Shown here: positions 8,426 to 16,756 of the stretch, piece after piece
Position numbering within the stretch: the first letter of the stretch is position 1
Layout: the number at the start of each line of letters is the position of its first letter
Source of the DNA: CAZXVW01 sp964644025
GTDB lineage: Bacteria; Acidobacteriota; Terriglobia; Bryobacterales; Bryobacteraceae
DNA length: 27,966 nt
NCBI GenBank assembly: GCA_964644025.1
Contig: CAZXVW010000033.1
Span: 1-27,966 of the forward strand
Direction of reading: 5' to 3'
Notes under the pieces: model-generated
Database searches by the model: none
Seen by the model: the letters and a program-made list of their open reading frames with translations, nothing else
Told to the model about the DNA's origin: nothing
Translations under genes and position numbers: made by a program

Positions 8426-10015
8426 ATGAGGGTTGGCATCGATTTCGGGACCACCCGCATCGTGGTCGCGGCGGCTGACCGCGGCAATTATCCGGTCATC
8501 GGCTTCGAGGATCCGGAAGGGAAGCGGTGGGACTGGTATCCACCGCTCGTGGCGGTCCGGGGAGATTTCCGTATCTATGGCTGGGAGGCCTGGCACGCAC
8601 AACAGGCCGGCGGCTGGACGATCATCCGTTCGTTGAAGCGCTACCTGGAGGACGCGGGCCCGGAGACGCGCGTCGAGATCGGTGGACAAACGGTCGGGAT
8701 GCTCCAGTTGCTGACCGAGCTGATGTCTTCCTTGCGGACAGCGCTGCGGGAGCAGTCCAGCTTGCGCCTTGCCGAAGGCGAGCCCCTGGAGGTGATGCTG
8801 GGCGTGCCGGCCAACGCCAACGGCAACCAGCGGTTCCTGACCGTGGAGGCGTTCCGGCGGGCCGGGTTCGAAGTGCTGGGGATGCTGAACGAACCCTCGG
8901 CGGCCAGCATCGAGTTCACCCACGCCCACCGTGCCAAGCTGCCGGTGCGGCTGCGAGGATTTCTGCTCGTTTACGATCTGGGCGGCGGGACCTTCGACGC
9001 TTCGCTGGTGCGTACCGACGACCGGACGCACTCGGTCATCGCCTCGGAAGGCATCCCCACCCTGGGCGGCGACGATTTCGATTCCGTGCTGGCGGAGATG
9101 GCGATAGAGGCGGCCGGCATCCCGGCCGCGGAACGCGATACGCTCACCCAGGCGGAATGGTTTCTGTTGCACGAAGAATGCCGGCAGAAGAAGGAAGCGT
9201 TGCACCCGAACACGCGGCGCATCGTGGTGGACCTCGAGTCGGTTCGCCAGCAGTGGAAAGCAGTCACCATTCCGGTGGCGGACTACTACGAACGCTGCCA
9301 TCCGATGGTCGCAGAAACCATTCACGCCGTGAAAGACCTGCTGCGCACGCAGGGCGCCGAGCCGGACGCACTGTACGTGGCCGGCGGGGGCAGCGAGCTG
9401 CCGCTGGTCCCGCGGGCGCTGCGCGCCATTTACGGGCGGAAAGTGCACCGCTCCTCTTACACCCATTCGGCCACGGCCATCGGCCTGGCGATTCAGACCG
9501 ACGAGCAGGCCGGTTACGTTCTGCGCGATACCTTCACCCGTTACTTCGGCGTGTGGCGGGAAGCGGAAGCGGGCCACCGCGTCATCTTTGACCCTCTGTT
9601 CGACAAGGGTGTTCCCCTGCCCGGCCCGCACGAGCCGGCTTTGCGCGTGTCGCGGCGGTACCGTCCCGTCCACAACGTCGGCCACTTTCGTTACCTGGAA
9701 TGCAGCCACCGGGCTGACGACGGCCGCCCGGCCGGTGATATCACCGTCTGGGACGAGATCCTGTTCCCGTTCGATCCCCTGCTCCGGGACGTGAAAGACC
9801 TCTCCGGCACGAGCGTGAGCCGGTGTGAGCGGGCCATGGACCAGGAGATCCAGGAGACCTATTCGTGCGATTCCGGCGGTGGGGTCACGGTAACAATCGC
9901 CAACCTGACCTCGGGCTACGAGCGCCGCTACCGGCTGGGGCGCTGGGCCGCTTCGCGCCGGTCACTGGTCCCAGGCAAGCCGAAGAAACGAAAAAGCAGA
10001 AAGCGGCTCCGCTGA
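8426..10015 (+). CDS. Hsp70-family ATPase with atypical C-terminus
   Basis: A 529-residue DnaK-related protein. The actin-like ATPase domain is clear: phosphate-1 motif GIDFGTTRIVVA (4-15), Lys71 in IIRSLKRYLE at the position of DnaK Lys70, LGVPANAN (125-132), NEPSAAS (155-161), phosphate-2 motif VYDLGGGTFDASLV (182-195) and the adenosine motif YVAGGGSELPLVPRAL (317-332). After about residue 360 I see no canonical substrate-binding beta-sandwich or helical lid. Instead about 170 residues follow that are rich in aromatic and charged residues and end in a very basic tail (KPKKRKSRKRLR). It is probably a specialised Hsp70 whose clients or partners differ from those of DnaK. A hairpin with TTTT follows at 10026. 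Confidence 0.88.
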   Translation: MRVGIDFGTTRIVVAAADRGNYPVIGFEDPEGKRWDWYPPLVAVRGDFRIYGWEAWHAQQAGGWTIIRSLKRYLEDAGPETRVEIGGQTVGMLQLLTELMSSLRTALREQSSLRLAEGEPLEVMLGVPANANGNQRFLTVEAFRRAGFEVLGMLNEPSAASIEFTHAHRAKLPVRLRGFLLVYDLGGGTFDASLVRTDDRTHSVIASEGIPTLGGDDFDSVLAEMAIEAAGIPAAERDTLTQAEWFLLHEECRQKKEALHPNTRRIVVDLESVRQQWKAVTIPVADYYERCHPMVAETIHAVKDLLRTQGAEPDALYVAGGGSELPLVPRALRAIYGRKVHRSSYTHSATAIGLAIQTDEQAGYVLRDTFTRYFGVWREAEAGHRVIFDPLFDKGVPLPGPHEPALRVSRRYRPVHNVGHFRYLECSHRADDGRPAGDITVWDEILFPFDPLLRDVKDLSGTSVSRCERAMDQEIQETYSCDSGGGVTVTIANLTSGYERRYRLGRWAASRRSLVPGKPKKRKSRKRLR

Positions 10016-10025
10016 GCCCCCGGCG

Positions 10026-10062
10026 GCTCCGGCGACCGGCTAGCCGAACCGGCGGAGCTTTT
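10026..10062 (+). terminator. Probable Rho-independent terminator after the Hsp70-like gene
   Basis: GCTCCG (10026-10031) pairs with CGGAGC (10053-10058), and an inner CCGG/CCGG pair (10036-10039 with 10049-10052) sits beyond a 4-nt bulge (GCGA). A run of TTTT follows at 10059-10062. The bulge makes it weaker than the terminator at 7834. It lies 10 nt past the stop of the Hsp70-like gene and argues against a TTG start at 10061 for the next gene. Confidence 0.55.
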
Positions 10063-10078
10063 GCTAACGTGGACACTC

Positions 10079-11299
10079 ATGAAGCGCCGCCAGTTTCTCT
10101 CGGCCACCGCATTCGGCGCAGCCACCCCGCTGGCCGCCGCCCGGCAAACCGCCGCCAAGGCGAAACCGCTCCACCTGAAGATTACGGACTTGAAGACTTT
10201 TGTGGTCCACGTGGGCAGTGTCAACTGGGTCTTCTGCAAGGTCTACACAGACCAGGGCCTGGTGGGTCTGGGGGAAGGCTCAATGACCAGCAAGGAGGCC
10301 ACTGTTGCTCAGGCGATCCTGGAACACCGCCGGTTCCTGCTCGGCAAGGACCCCACCGACATCGAACTCCTCTGGCAAGGGATGTTCCGCTGGGCGCGCT
10401 GGCGGGGCGGTCCGGTGCTCACCAGCGCCATCAGCGCGGTCGAAATCGCGCTCTGGGACATTGCGGGACAAGCCCTGGGAGCACCGATTTACAAGCTCCT
10501 GGGCGGCGCCGCCCGGCGGCGGGTGCGCCTGTACAAGGACGTCGGCTCGACGCCCGAAGCCTTCCTGCAGGCGAAACAGGAGGGTTACACCGCCGCCAAG
10601 TCCGGCTTCATCCGGGTGGATAACGAGCTGGTGATCCCGGGCTACGCGGTCCGGGAGGGCATCCGCCGGGTGGAGGCCGTCCGGAAGGCCGTGGGCGAGG
10701 ATTTCGACATCTGCATCGACGCCCACGGGAAGCTGACCACCGTGATGGCCATCGAGTTTTGCACGGCAATCGAGCCGTTGCGGCCGTTCTTCGTCGAGGA
10801 AGCCACGCAACTGGAAGACTTGGGGGAACTCGCCCTGCTGCGGCAAAAAACCAAGGTGCCGCTGGCCACCGGCGAGCGCCTCTTCACCAAGTACGCCTTT
10901 ACCGAGATGTGCTACCGCCACCTGGTGAACTACCTCCAGCCTGATGTCGTACACGCCGGGGGAATCCTCGAATTGAAAAAGATCGGTGCGATCGCCGAGG
11001 CGTTCCGGGTCGAAATGGCGCCTCACAATCCGCAGAGCGAGGTCAGCACGATGGCTTCCCTGCACGTCGACGCGACCACTCCGTCGGCCACCATCCAGGA
11101 ATACAATCCCCGGCGGGAGGAGTGGATTCGCGAGATGTTCTATGGCGGAGCGGTCAAAGTCAAAGATGGATTCGCCGCGTTGCCGGAGGCCCCGGGGCTC
11201 GGCGTGCGGCTCAATGAGAAAGTCGCCGCTCAGCATCCGTACCAGCCGGTAAACCGGCCCCATTACGTATTTCGCGACGGGGGCGTGGCTGATCATTGA
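10079..11299 (+). CDS. Tat-exported enolase-superfamily enzyme (mandelate racemase/galactonate dehydratase-like)
   Basis: ATG at 10079 gives 406 residues beginning with a Tat-like signal (MKRRQFLSATAFGAATPLAAA). An N-terminal capping domain follows (TDLKTFVVHVGSVNW, with VGLGEGSMT at 63-71). The barrel carries the three metal ligands of the superfamily: Asp214 in CIDAHGKL, Glu240 in FFVEEATQ and Glu266 in ATGERLFTKY. His216 and His316 (MAPHNPQSEVS) match the catalytic histidines of the sugar-acid dehydratase branch. The likely reaction is dehydration of an aldonic acid, with the exact sugar undetermined. The family is normally cytosolic, and a Tat leader is found in a minority of members. An in-frame TTG at 10061 is rejected because it falls in the upstream terminator. 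Confidence 0.85.
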   Translation: MKRRQFLSATAFGAATPLAAARQTAAKAKPLHLKITDLKTFVVHVGSVNWVFCKVYTDQGLVGLGEGSMTSKEATVAQAILEHRRFLLGKDPTDIELLWQGMFRWARWRGGPVLTSAISAVEIALWDIAGQALGAPIYKLLGGAARRRVRLYKDVGSTPEAFLQAKQEGYTAAKSGFIRVDNELVIPGYAVREGIRRVEAVRKAVGEDFDICIDAHGKLTTVMAIEFCTAIEPLRPFFVEEATQLEDLGELALLRQKTKVPLATGERLFTKYAFTEMCYRHLVNYLQPDVVHAGGILELKKIGAIAEAFRVEMAPHNPQSEVSTMASLHVDATTPSATIQEYNPRREEWIREMFYGGAVKVKDGFAALPEAPGLGVRLNEKVAAQHPYQPVNRPHYVFRDGGVADH

Positions 11300-11341
11300 C
11301 CCGGAAGCGAGACAGGCGCGCGGCTCCGTAAAATAGAAACA

Positions 11342-13078
11342 ATGATGGGGCGACTTCGGATTGCCGCTTGCGTGGCCGCCGCGCTGCTGGCCGCCGCTTG
11401 CGGGACCAGAAAAAAACAGCTCCCGCCGAGGCTCACCAGCTTCGAGCAGGACTACTTCAACGCCTTGTTCCGCTTTCGCCCGACCGTGGCCAGCGCGCAG
11501 GGACTGCACCAGTACGACGGCCGCCTCGACAATCTCTCACCGCTCACCGTGGGCGCCCGCATCGACGAGTTAAACCGCTTGCTGGCGCGGTTGCAGACTC
11601 TGAGCCGGTTACCCTTGTCGCCCGACGAGACAATCGAGGCGCAGTTGATCGGCTACCACATCCGTTCCGAACTGCTGGATCTCAAGGACCGGGAAACCTG
11701 GCGGCGCAACCCGCTGCCTTACGTCGAGCTCCCGATCGCCACCATCGACCGCTTGATGCGGCGTAATTATGCGCCTGCCTCCGAGCGGCTGGCCGCGGTA
11801 ATTACCGCCGTCCACGAGACCGAGGCCGTCATGGCCTCGTTGCGGACCAATGTCACGCATCCGCCCCGGCCCTGGACGGAGAGGGCGATTGAGGAATGCC
11901 AGCGCTTGCTCGGTCTGCTGAAAGCCGATTTGCCCAGGTGGGGTGAGCAAGCTGCAGGGCTTAATGTGGCGCTGAAGCAGGAACTCCAGGCCGTCCTGGC
12001 CGGTGCGGTAGCTGTGACGGAGCAGTCCTTGCGGTGGCTTCAGCGGGATCTCCTGCCGCAATCGGACGGCTCTTTTGCCCTGGGGCCGGAACAACTGATG
12101 ACGAAGCTGCTGTTCGACACGATGACCGAGGTGCCCTTGCAACAGCTTTTGAAATCAGCCGAGGCGAATCTCGCCACCGACTCAGCGGCCTTCGTGGAAG
12201 CGGCGAAACAAATCGACCCCCACCGGGATGCCGCCGGCGTGTTGCGGGCGGCCGAGCGGGCAAAGCTCCCGCCGGCGGAATGGATTCCGGCCGTCAACCA
12301 GAGTCTGGCCAGGCTCCGGCGGTTCCTGGAAACGAAACGCCTGGTTGAAGTTCCCGCGCAGTTCGACGTCCAGGTGGACCGGGCGCCGCCTTACCTGGAA
12401 GACGTTCTGTTCCCCGCACGGATTGACCTGCCGGCTGTCCTGGCAGCGGGTCCCCGGCGCGCTTACTACCTGCTGGTGGTGCCTGCTAGCAACTGGAAAG
12501 CGCCACTTCGGAGAGAGCACCTCGGCAGATTCACGCGGGCGGAAATCGAATTGCGGGCGATGAATTCGCTGCTGCCCGGGCGGTACCTGCACTGGCTTCG
12601 CCTGCCGGACTACCCCGGCCGGGCCGGTCGGTTTTGCAGCGCGAGGTTCAACCTCGACGGCTGGTCCCACTACGTCGAGCAGATGATGCTGGAAGAGGGT
12701 TACGGAGACCGGGATCCGGAGCTGCGCCTGTTCCAGCTCCATCGGGCCCTGGTTCGAGACTGCCGCCTGGTGGCCGCCCTCCGGCTGCACGCCGAAGGGA
12801 TGACGATCGAGCAGGCCGCCCGCCTGTTCCGTGAGCAGGCTTTCCTCGGGCCGGAACTGGCCCGCCTGGAAGCGATCCGGTGCACTTATGATCCCGGGTG
12901 TTGCAGCGGGGCGCTGGGCAAAATGCAGATCCTGAAGTTGCGGGCCGACTACGCCAGGGCCAAGGGCGCCGGCTACAACCTTCGTGAATTCCATGAGCGC
13001 TTTCTGGCGCAAGGGGCGCTGCCGGTAACGCTGATCCGAAAACAGTTGCTCCCCGGCGACCAGGGTCCGGTTCTATAG
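11342..13078 (+). CDS. DUF885-like lipoprotein, probable pseudoenzyme
   Basis: A 578-residue protein with a lipoprotein signal (RIAACVAAALLAAACG, lipobox AAAC about residue 20). Overall layout, including FEQDYFNALFRFRPTVASAQGLHQY near the N-terminus, fits the DUF885 family of putative M2/M32-like metallopeptidases. The family zinc motif HExxPGHH is replaced at residues 408-417 by NSLLPGRYLH, so His-Glu becomes Asn-Ser and the His-His pair becomes Arg-Tyr. The later EGWxxYxE motif is kept as DGWSHYVEQMM. The protein therefore probably binds no catalytic zinc. Two ATG codons sit together at 11342, and no clear ribosome-binding site is seen. The gene stands 42 nt after the enolase-superfamily gene. 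Confidence 0.75.
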   Translation: MMGRLRIAACVAAALLAAACGTRKKQLPPRLTSFEQDYFNALFRFRPTVASAQGLHQYDGRLDNLSPLTVGARIDELNRLLARLQTLSRLPLSPDETIEAQLIGYHIRSELLDLKDRETWRRNPLPYVELPIATIDRLMRRNYAPASERLAAVITAVHETEAVMASLRTNVTHPPRPWTERAIEECQRLLGLLKADLPRWGEQAAGLNVALKQELQAVLAGAVAVTEQSLRWLQRDLLPQSDGSFALGPEQLMTKLLFDTMTEVPLQQLLKSAEANLATDSAAFVEAAKQIDPHRDAAGVLRAAERAKLPPAEWIPAVNQSLARLRRFLETKRLVEVPAQFDVQVDRAPPYLEDVLFPARIDLPAVLAAGPRRAYYLLVVPASNWKAPLRREHLGRFTRAEIELRAMNSLLPGRYLHWLRLPDYPGRAGRFCSARFNLDGWSHYVEQMMLEEGYGDRDPELRLFQLHRALVRDCRLVAALRLHAEGMTIEQAARLFREQAFLGPELARLEAIRCTYDPGCCSGALGKMQILKLRADYARAKGAGYNLREFHERFLAQGALPVTLIRKQLLPGDQGPVL

Positions 13079-13189
13079 CACTGGAAGGAGAGGGCGCCGC
13101 CGGCGGGGAAATGCGGCGGTTGCCTGCGATATATTGAGTCCGTACCAACAATTCCATCGATCGGGAAAGGCGCCAACACGTCCTTCCCC

Positions 13190-13204
13190 GGAGGAGGAAG
13201 CTTG
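13190..13204 (+). promoter_or_regulatory. Strong Shine-Dalgarno fixing a TTG start
   Basis: GGAGGAGGAA at 13190-13199 lies seven nt (counted from GGAGG) before TTG at 13202. The first later in-frame ATG would cut into the Rossmann fold, so TTG is the real start of the SDR gene. Confidence 0.8.
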
Positions 13205-13966
13205 TCAAGTGATTTCAACGGGAAGACCGCGCTGGTGACCGGGGCCTCACGAGGCATCGGCGCCGCCACCGCTCTCGCCCTGGCGCGCGCCGGGGCCAGC
13301 CACGTCGTGATTCATTACAATTCTTACCGCGATGGCGCCGAGGCGGTGCTTGAACAAATCCGTGCCGCCGGCGCTGACGGCGAGCTTATCCAGGCGGACC
13401 TCGGGCGAATAGCCGGCATCGAGCAATGCGTGGCGGCCATCCGCCAGCAGGCGCCCGAAGTGGACATCCTGATCAACAACGCCGGTTCCCTGGTGAAACG
13501 GGCGCCGTTGTCGGATTGCTCCAGCGAGCTGTTCGATACGGTGATGAATCTCAATGTCAAGAGCGTGTGGATGATCACCCAGGCGGTGGCCCCGGCGATG
13601 ATCGCCCGGAAAACTGGCGTCGTTGTCAATGTGAGTTCGATCGCGGCCCGCACCGGCGGAGGGCCGGGGGCCACCGTCTACGCCGCCGCCAAGGCAGCCG
13701 TGTCCACCATGACGCGCGGAATGGCCCGGGAGCTGGCCCCGAAAGGCATCCGGGTGAATGCCATCAGCCCGGGTACGGTTGACAACTACTTCCACGAGCA
13801 GTTCTCCACGCGTGAGATGCTGGACCGGGTGGTTGCCCAGACTCCGCTCGGCCGCCTGGCCACCAATGAAGAGATGGCCGACGTCATCGTATTCCTGTGC
13901 TCGGAGGCCTCGCGTTACATCGTGGGCCAAACCATTGAGGTGAACGGCGGCATGTACATGATCTAG
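13202..13966 (+). CDS. Short-chain dehydrogenase/reductase (FabG-like)
   Basis: A 254-residue classical SDR. Motifs in order are the cofactor loop TGASRGIG (13-20), NNAG (92-95), the catalytic Ser146 in VNVSSIAAR, and Tyr160-x3-Lys164 in VYAAAK. AISPGTVDN follows, and the typical C-terminus is GQTIEVNGGMYM. No basic-residue pattern decides between NADH and NADPH. The substrate may be a 3-oxoacyl chain, as in FabG, or a sugar or alcohol, as in many SDRs with this C-terminus. No fatty-acid-synthesis genes are nearby, which favours the second. The stop overlaps that of the opposing NHL gene by four bases (CTAG). Confidence 0.92.
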   Translation: MSSDFNGKTALVTGASRGIGAATALALARAGASHVVIHYNSYRDGAEAVLEQIRAAGADGELIQADLGRIAGIEQCVAAIRQQAPEVDILINNAGSLVKRAPLSDCSSELFDTVMNLNVKSVWMITQAVAPAMIARKTGVVVNVSSIAARTGGGPGATVYAAAKAAVSTMTRGMARELAPKGIRVNAISPGTVDNYFHEQFSTREMLDRVVAQTPLGRLATNEEMADVIVFLCSEASRYIVGQTIEVNGGMYMI

Positions 13967-16686
13967 CGGACCGCGATGGTCACGCCGGGCTGACTCACGG
14001 CGCCGCCCACGAACAATTCGAGACCGAGGTTGCCGGTGGGAACCAGGCCGCTGGGGACCCGGATGTTCACCTGCATCAGGCCCGCGAAACCCGGTGCCGG
14101 TCCGGCGTAGAGAACCTCCACCGGGAGCCCCCCCAGGCGCACGTCCACCGGGAGGACGGGGCGGGGCAAAGGCGCCGCGGCGGGCTGGCCATCCACTCCG
14201 GCGGGCTCGGTTTGCCCCTCGCCGGTCGCGTAGAAGACCACCGCCGATCCCCTGGAAGCCGGGTTTTCCGGCGAATTCAGCGATCCGTCCTCGTTGATGG
14301 CCGCGGCCTGCCCGGCGCCACCGGCGGTCGTGAAAATACCCGGCGCGGCTCGCGCGACGGCTACTATGGTCTTGCCGCGGGGCTGGTCGCCGACAAGCAC
14401 CTCCACCGCCACGGTTTCCCGGCCGGCGACGGCGTAGGGAACCTGGGCGTTGATCTGCGTGTTGCTCACGTAAAACAAGGGCGCCGGCACGCCATCGAAC
14501 AGAACCTGGGTTCCTTCGATCGTGGTGTCCAGGACGCCCTCGGCATTCATTCTCCCGGCGGCGCCGGCGGGAGGCCCAAGACCGGTTCCGAAGATCGACA
14601 CGATTTCGCCGGGCGCCACCGGGCCGGGACGAAAACTCGCGGCATGGAGCACCTGGCATTCCGGAACCGGTTCGGCCACCGGCGCGGTGTACACCGGGAC
14701 GAGGCTGCGCACGCGGCGGTTGTCGAGGTCGGCCACGTAAATCACGCCGTTTTCTCCCACAGCCAGACCGGACGGATAACGGAGCTGGGCCTCGGTCGCC
14801 GGACCGTCGTCACCGCTGAAACCGGGAGTTCCGGTACCGGCAATCGTCTCAATCATGCCGTCCCGCGTGACTTTACGAATCCGATGGTTGTTCGTGTCAG
14901 CAATGAGCAGGTTGCCTTCGGCGTCAACGGCCACGGCTGACGGGGAATCCAGTTGCGCCTCGGTCGCCGGCCCGCCGTCGCCGGCGTAGCCGCGGCTTCC
15001 GTTGCCGGCGACGGTGAAGATGAACCCGCCCGGAATAACCTTGCGCACCACGTGGTTTCCGGCATCGGCGATGTAAAGGTTGCCGTCGGCGTCCACAGCC
15101 AAGCCGGCCGGCATGCTCAGTTGGGCCAGCACCGCCAGCCCGGTGTCGCCCGAGTAGCCGGGTACGCCGTTGCCGGCCACGGTGGTGATGATCCCATTGG
15201 GATCGATGCGGCGCACGCGGTGATTCCCGCTGTCGGCGATGAAAACATTGCCGCGCGAGTCGACCACCACGCCCCGGGGCCGGTTGAGCACCGATTGTTC
15301 GGCCAGGTTCGCCTCGCCGTCGTAGCCGGCCTCGCCGTTGCCGGCAGCGGTGGTGATGATGCCGTCCGGATCAACCCGACGGATTCGGTTCCCCAGGTAG
15401 TCCGCTACCCAGAAGGCGCCCGAGGGCCCCACCGCCACGGCCACCGGATCGACCAGCCGGGCCGCCGTAGCCGGCCCGCCGTCGCCGCTGAAGCCGCGCT
15501 CGCCCGTACCCGCCACCGTGCGAATCAAGCCGTCTTCACCCACGCGCCGCACCCGGTAACGCCCTTCCTCGGCGATGTAAAGGGAACCATCCGGGCCGGC
15601 GGCTACCCCGATCGGCCCATCCAGGTAGGCGTGCGCGGCCTGGACGCCGTCCTCGTAAACTCCATAGGCACCGTTACCGGCCAGCGGCGTCACGGACCCG
15701 GACCCTTCGATCCGGAAGACCCTCCCCCCGCCGCCAGCATAGACGCTGCCGTAGCGGCCCACGGCGACGTCGCGGACTTCGCCCAACTCATCCGCTCCGG
15801 CGAGCACTTCGACCCGGCCATCCCGCCGGCGCCGAAGGACGCGATGATTACCGCTGTCGGCCACGTAGAGGTTGCCGCTTCCGTCCACTGCGACGCCGGT
15901 TGGCCGTGACAAGGCCAGCCCGGCCACCACGCCCCCCAGCACCGTGGTGATCTTTCCGCCGGCCACCCGGCAGACCCGGTTGTTACCGCTGTCGGCGATG
16001 ATCAGGCCGCCGCCGGTCTCCACGGCCAATCCCGCCGGGTGGTTCAGCGCGGCAGCGATCGCGGGTCCCTCACCGCCCCGGCCGGGAATGCCCGTTCCGG
16101 CGACCGTCGAGATATGCCCGTAGGGAGTGACCCGATAGACGCGGTGATCAGCAAAATCCGAGAGGTACAGGTTTCCGGCTGCGTCCACGGCCACGTTCCG
16201 CGGACCTTTCAGCCGGGCTGCCAGGGCTGGCTTCGGGGCCCCTGGCGCGCCTCCGCCGGCGACAGTTTCAATCTCTCCGCCGGGAGAAATCCGGCGGATG
16301 CGCCCGTTGCCAAAATCCGCCACGTAAAGGTTGCCCGCGCCATCCACCGCAACACCATAAGGGTGGTTCAGCAGCGCCTGAACGGCCGGCCCGCCGTCGC
16401 CGGAATCACCCGCGTGGCCGTCGCCGGCTACCGTGGTGATCATTCCGGTTGAAAGCTCCACCTTGCGAATGCGGTTATCGGTGCTGTCGGCCAGGTAAAC
16501 GTTGCCGGCAGCATCCAGGGCAATCCCCTCGACGGCCCCGAGCTGGGCCTCGAGCGCGGGGCCGCCGTCACCAACCTCGTTGCTGCCGGCCACGGACTCG
16601 ATCCAATACCGCGGGGCGTCGCCGCCAGCGCCCCAAGCTAAGGCTGCCGCTATCAGTAAACCAGCGTACTGCCATTTCCGCCGCAT
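13963..16686 (-). CDS. Secreted NHL-repeat beta-propeller protein with TIGR03437 C-terminal domain
   Basis: A 907-residue protein with a signal peptide (MRRKWQYAGLLIAAALAWGAGG). Residues about 30-675 hold twelve NHL-type units, such as GNLYVADSGNHRVLR and GNVFIADSGNHRVRRI, alternating with loops of the type TVAGNGSRGYAGDGGPATEAQL. One unit (SVYAGGGGRVFRI) is degenerate. Twelve units suggest two six-bladed propellers. From about residue 676 the sequence (VLHAASFRPGPVAPGEIVSIFG, then NTQINAQVPYAVAGRETV and GEGQTEP) matches TIGR03437. That domain is characteristic of secreted Solibacter proteins, and its role is unknown. A substrate- or surface-binding role is inferred. AAAGGG lies about 10 nt before the ATG. 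It is divergent from the metalloprotease gene. Confidence 0.92.
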   Translation of the reverse strand: MRRKWQYAGLLIAAALAWGAGGDAPRYWIESVAGSNEVGDGGPALEAQLGAVEGIALDAAGNVYLADSTDNRIRKVELSTGMITTVAGDGHAGDSGDGGPAVQALLNHPYGVAVDGAGNLYVADFGNGRIRRISPGGEIETVAGGGAPGAPKPALAARLKGPRNVAVDAAGNLYLSDFADHRVYRVTPYGHISTVAGTGIPGRGGEGPAIAAALNHPAGLAVETGGGLIIADSGNNRVCRVAGGKITTVLGGVVAGLALSRPTGVAVDGSGNLYVADSGNHRVLRRRRDGRVEVLAGADELGEVRDVAVGRYGSVYAGGGGRVFRIEGSGSVTPLAGNGAYGVYEDGVQAAHAYLDGPIGVAAGPDGSLYIAEEGRYRVRRVGEDGLIRTVAGTGERGFSGDGGPATAARLVDPVAVAVGPSGAFWVADYLGNRIRRVDPDGIITTAAGNGEAGYDGEANLAEQSVLNRPRGVVVDSRGNVFIADSGNHRVRRIDPNGIITTVAGNGVPGYSGDTGLAVLAQLSMPAGLAVDADGNLYIADAGNHVVRKVIPGGFIFTVAGNGSRGYAGDGGPATEAQLDSPSAVAVDAEGNLLIADTNNHRIRKVTRDGMIETIAGTGTPGFSGDDGPATEAQLRYPSGLAVGENGVIYVADLDNRRVRSLVPVYTAPVAEPVPECQVLHAASFRPGPVAPGEIVSIFGTGLGPPAGAAGRMNAEGVLDTTIEGTQVLFDGVPAPLFYVSNTQINAQVPYAVAGRETVAVEVLVGDQPRGKTIVAVARAAPGIFTTAGGAGQAAAINEDGSLNSPENPASRGSAVVFYATGEGQTEPAGVDGQPAAAPLPRPVLPVDVRLGGLPVEVLYAGPAPGFAGLMQVNIRVPSGLVPTGNLGLELFVGGAVSQPGVTIAVR
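14700..16600 (-). repeat. Twelve tandem NHL-repeat units inside the coding sequence
   Basis: Each unit is roughly 50-60 codons with the core D-x-x-GN-(L/V)-Y-(V/I)-AD-S-x-NHR(V/I)R(K/R). The linking loops end in SGDGGPA-type sequences. The best-preserved units are the first two and those nearest the C-terminal domain. One unit around 15720-15770 is degenerate. Confidence 0.85.
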
Positions 16687-16756
16687 AGGAATATCCCTTT
16701 AAGAATGTTAGTGCTAGGCGGACCAAGAACCTCTCAGGCGGTCGATAAGCGGTTAT

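Noticed and set aside
8318..9709. 463-codon minus-strand open frame
   Set aside because: It lies opposite the Hsp70-like gene, whose ATPase motifs are intact. Its translation is Arg/Gly/His-rich and shows no family.
10280..11509. 409-codon minus-strand open frame
   Set aside because: Antisense of the enolase-superfamily gene, with no recognisable motif and no ribosome-binding site.
14953..15909. 318-codon plus-strand open frame
   Set aside because: It is the shadow of the NHL repeats, with repeating Gly/His/Ala-rich text caused by the repeat codons.
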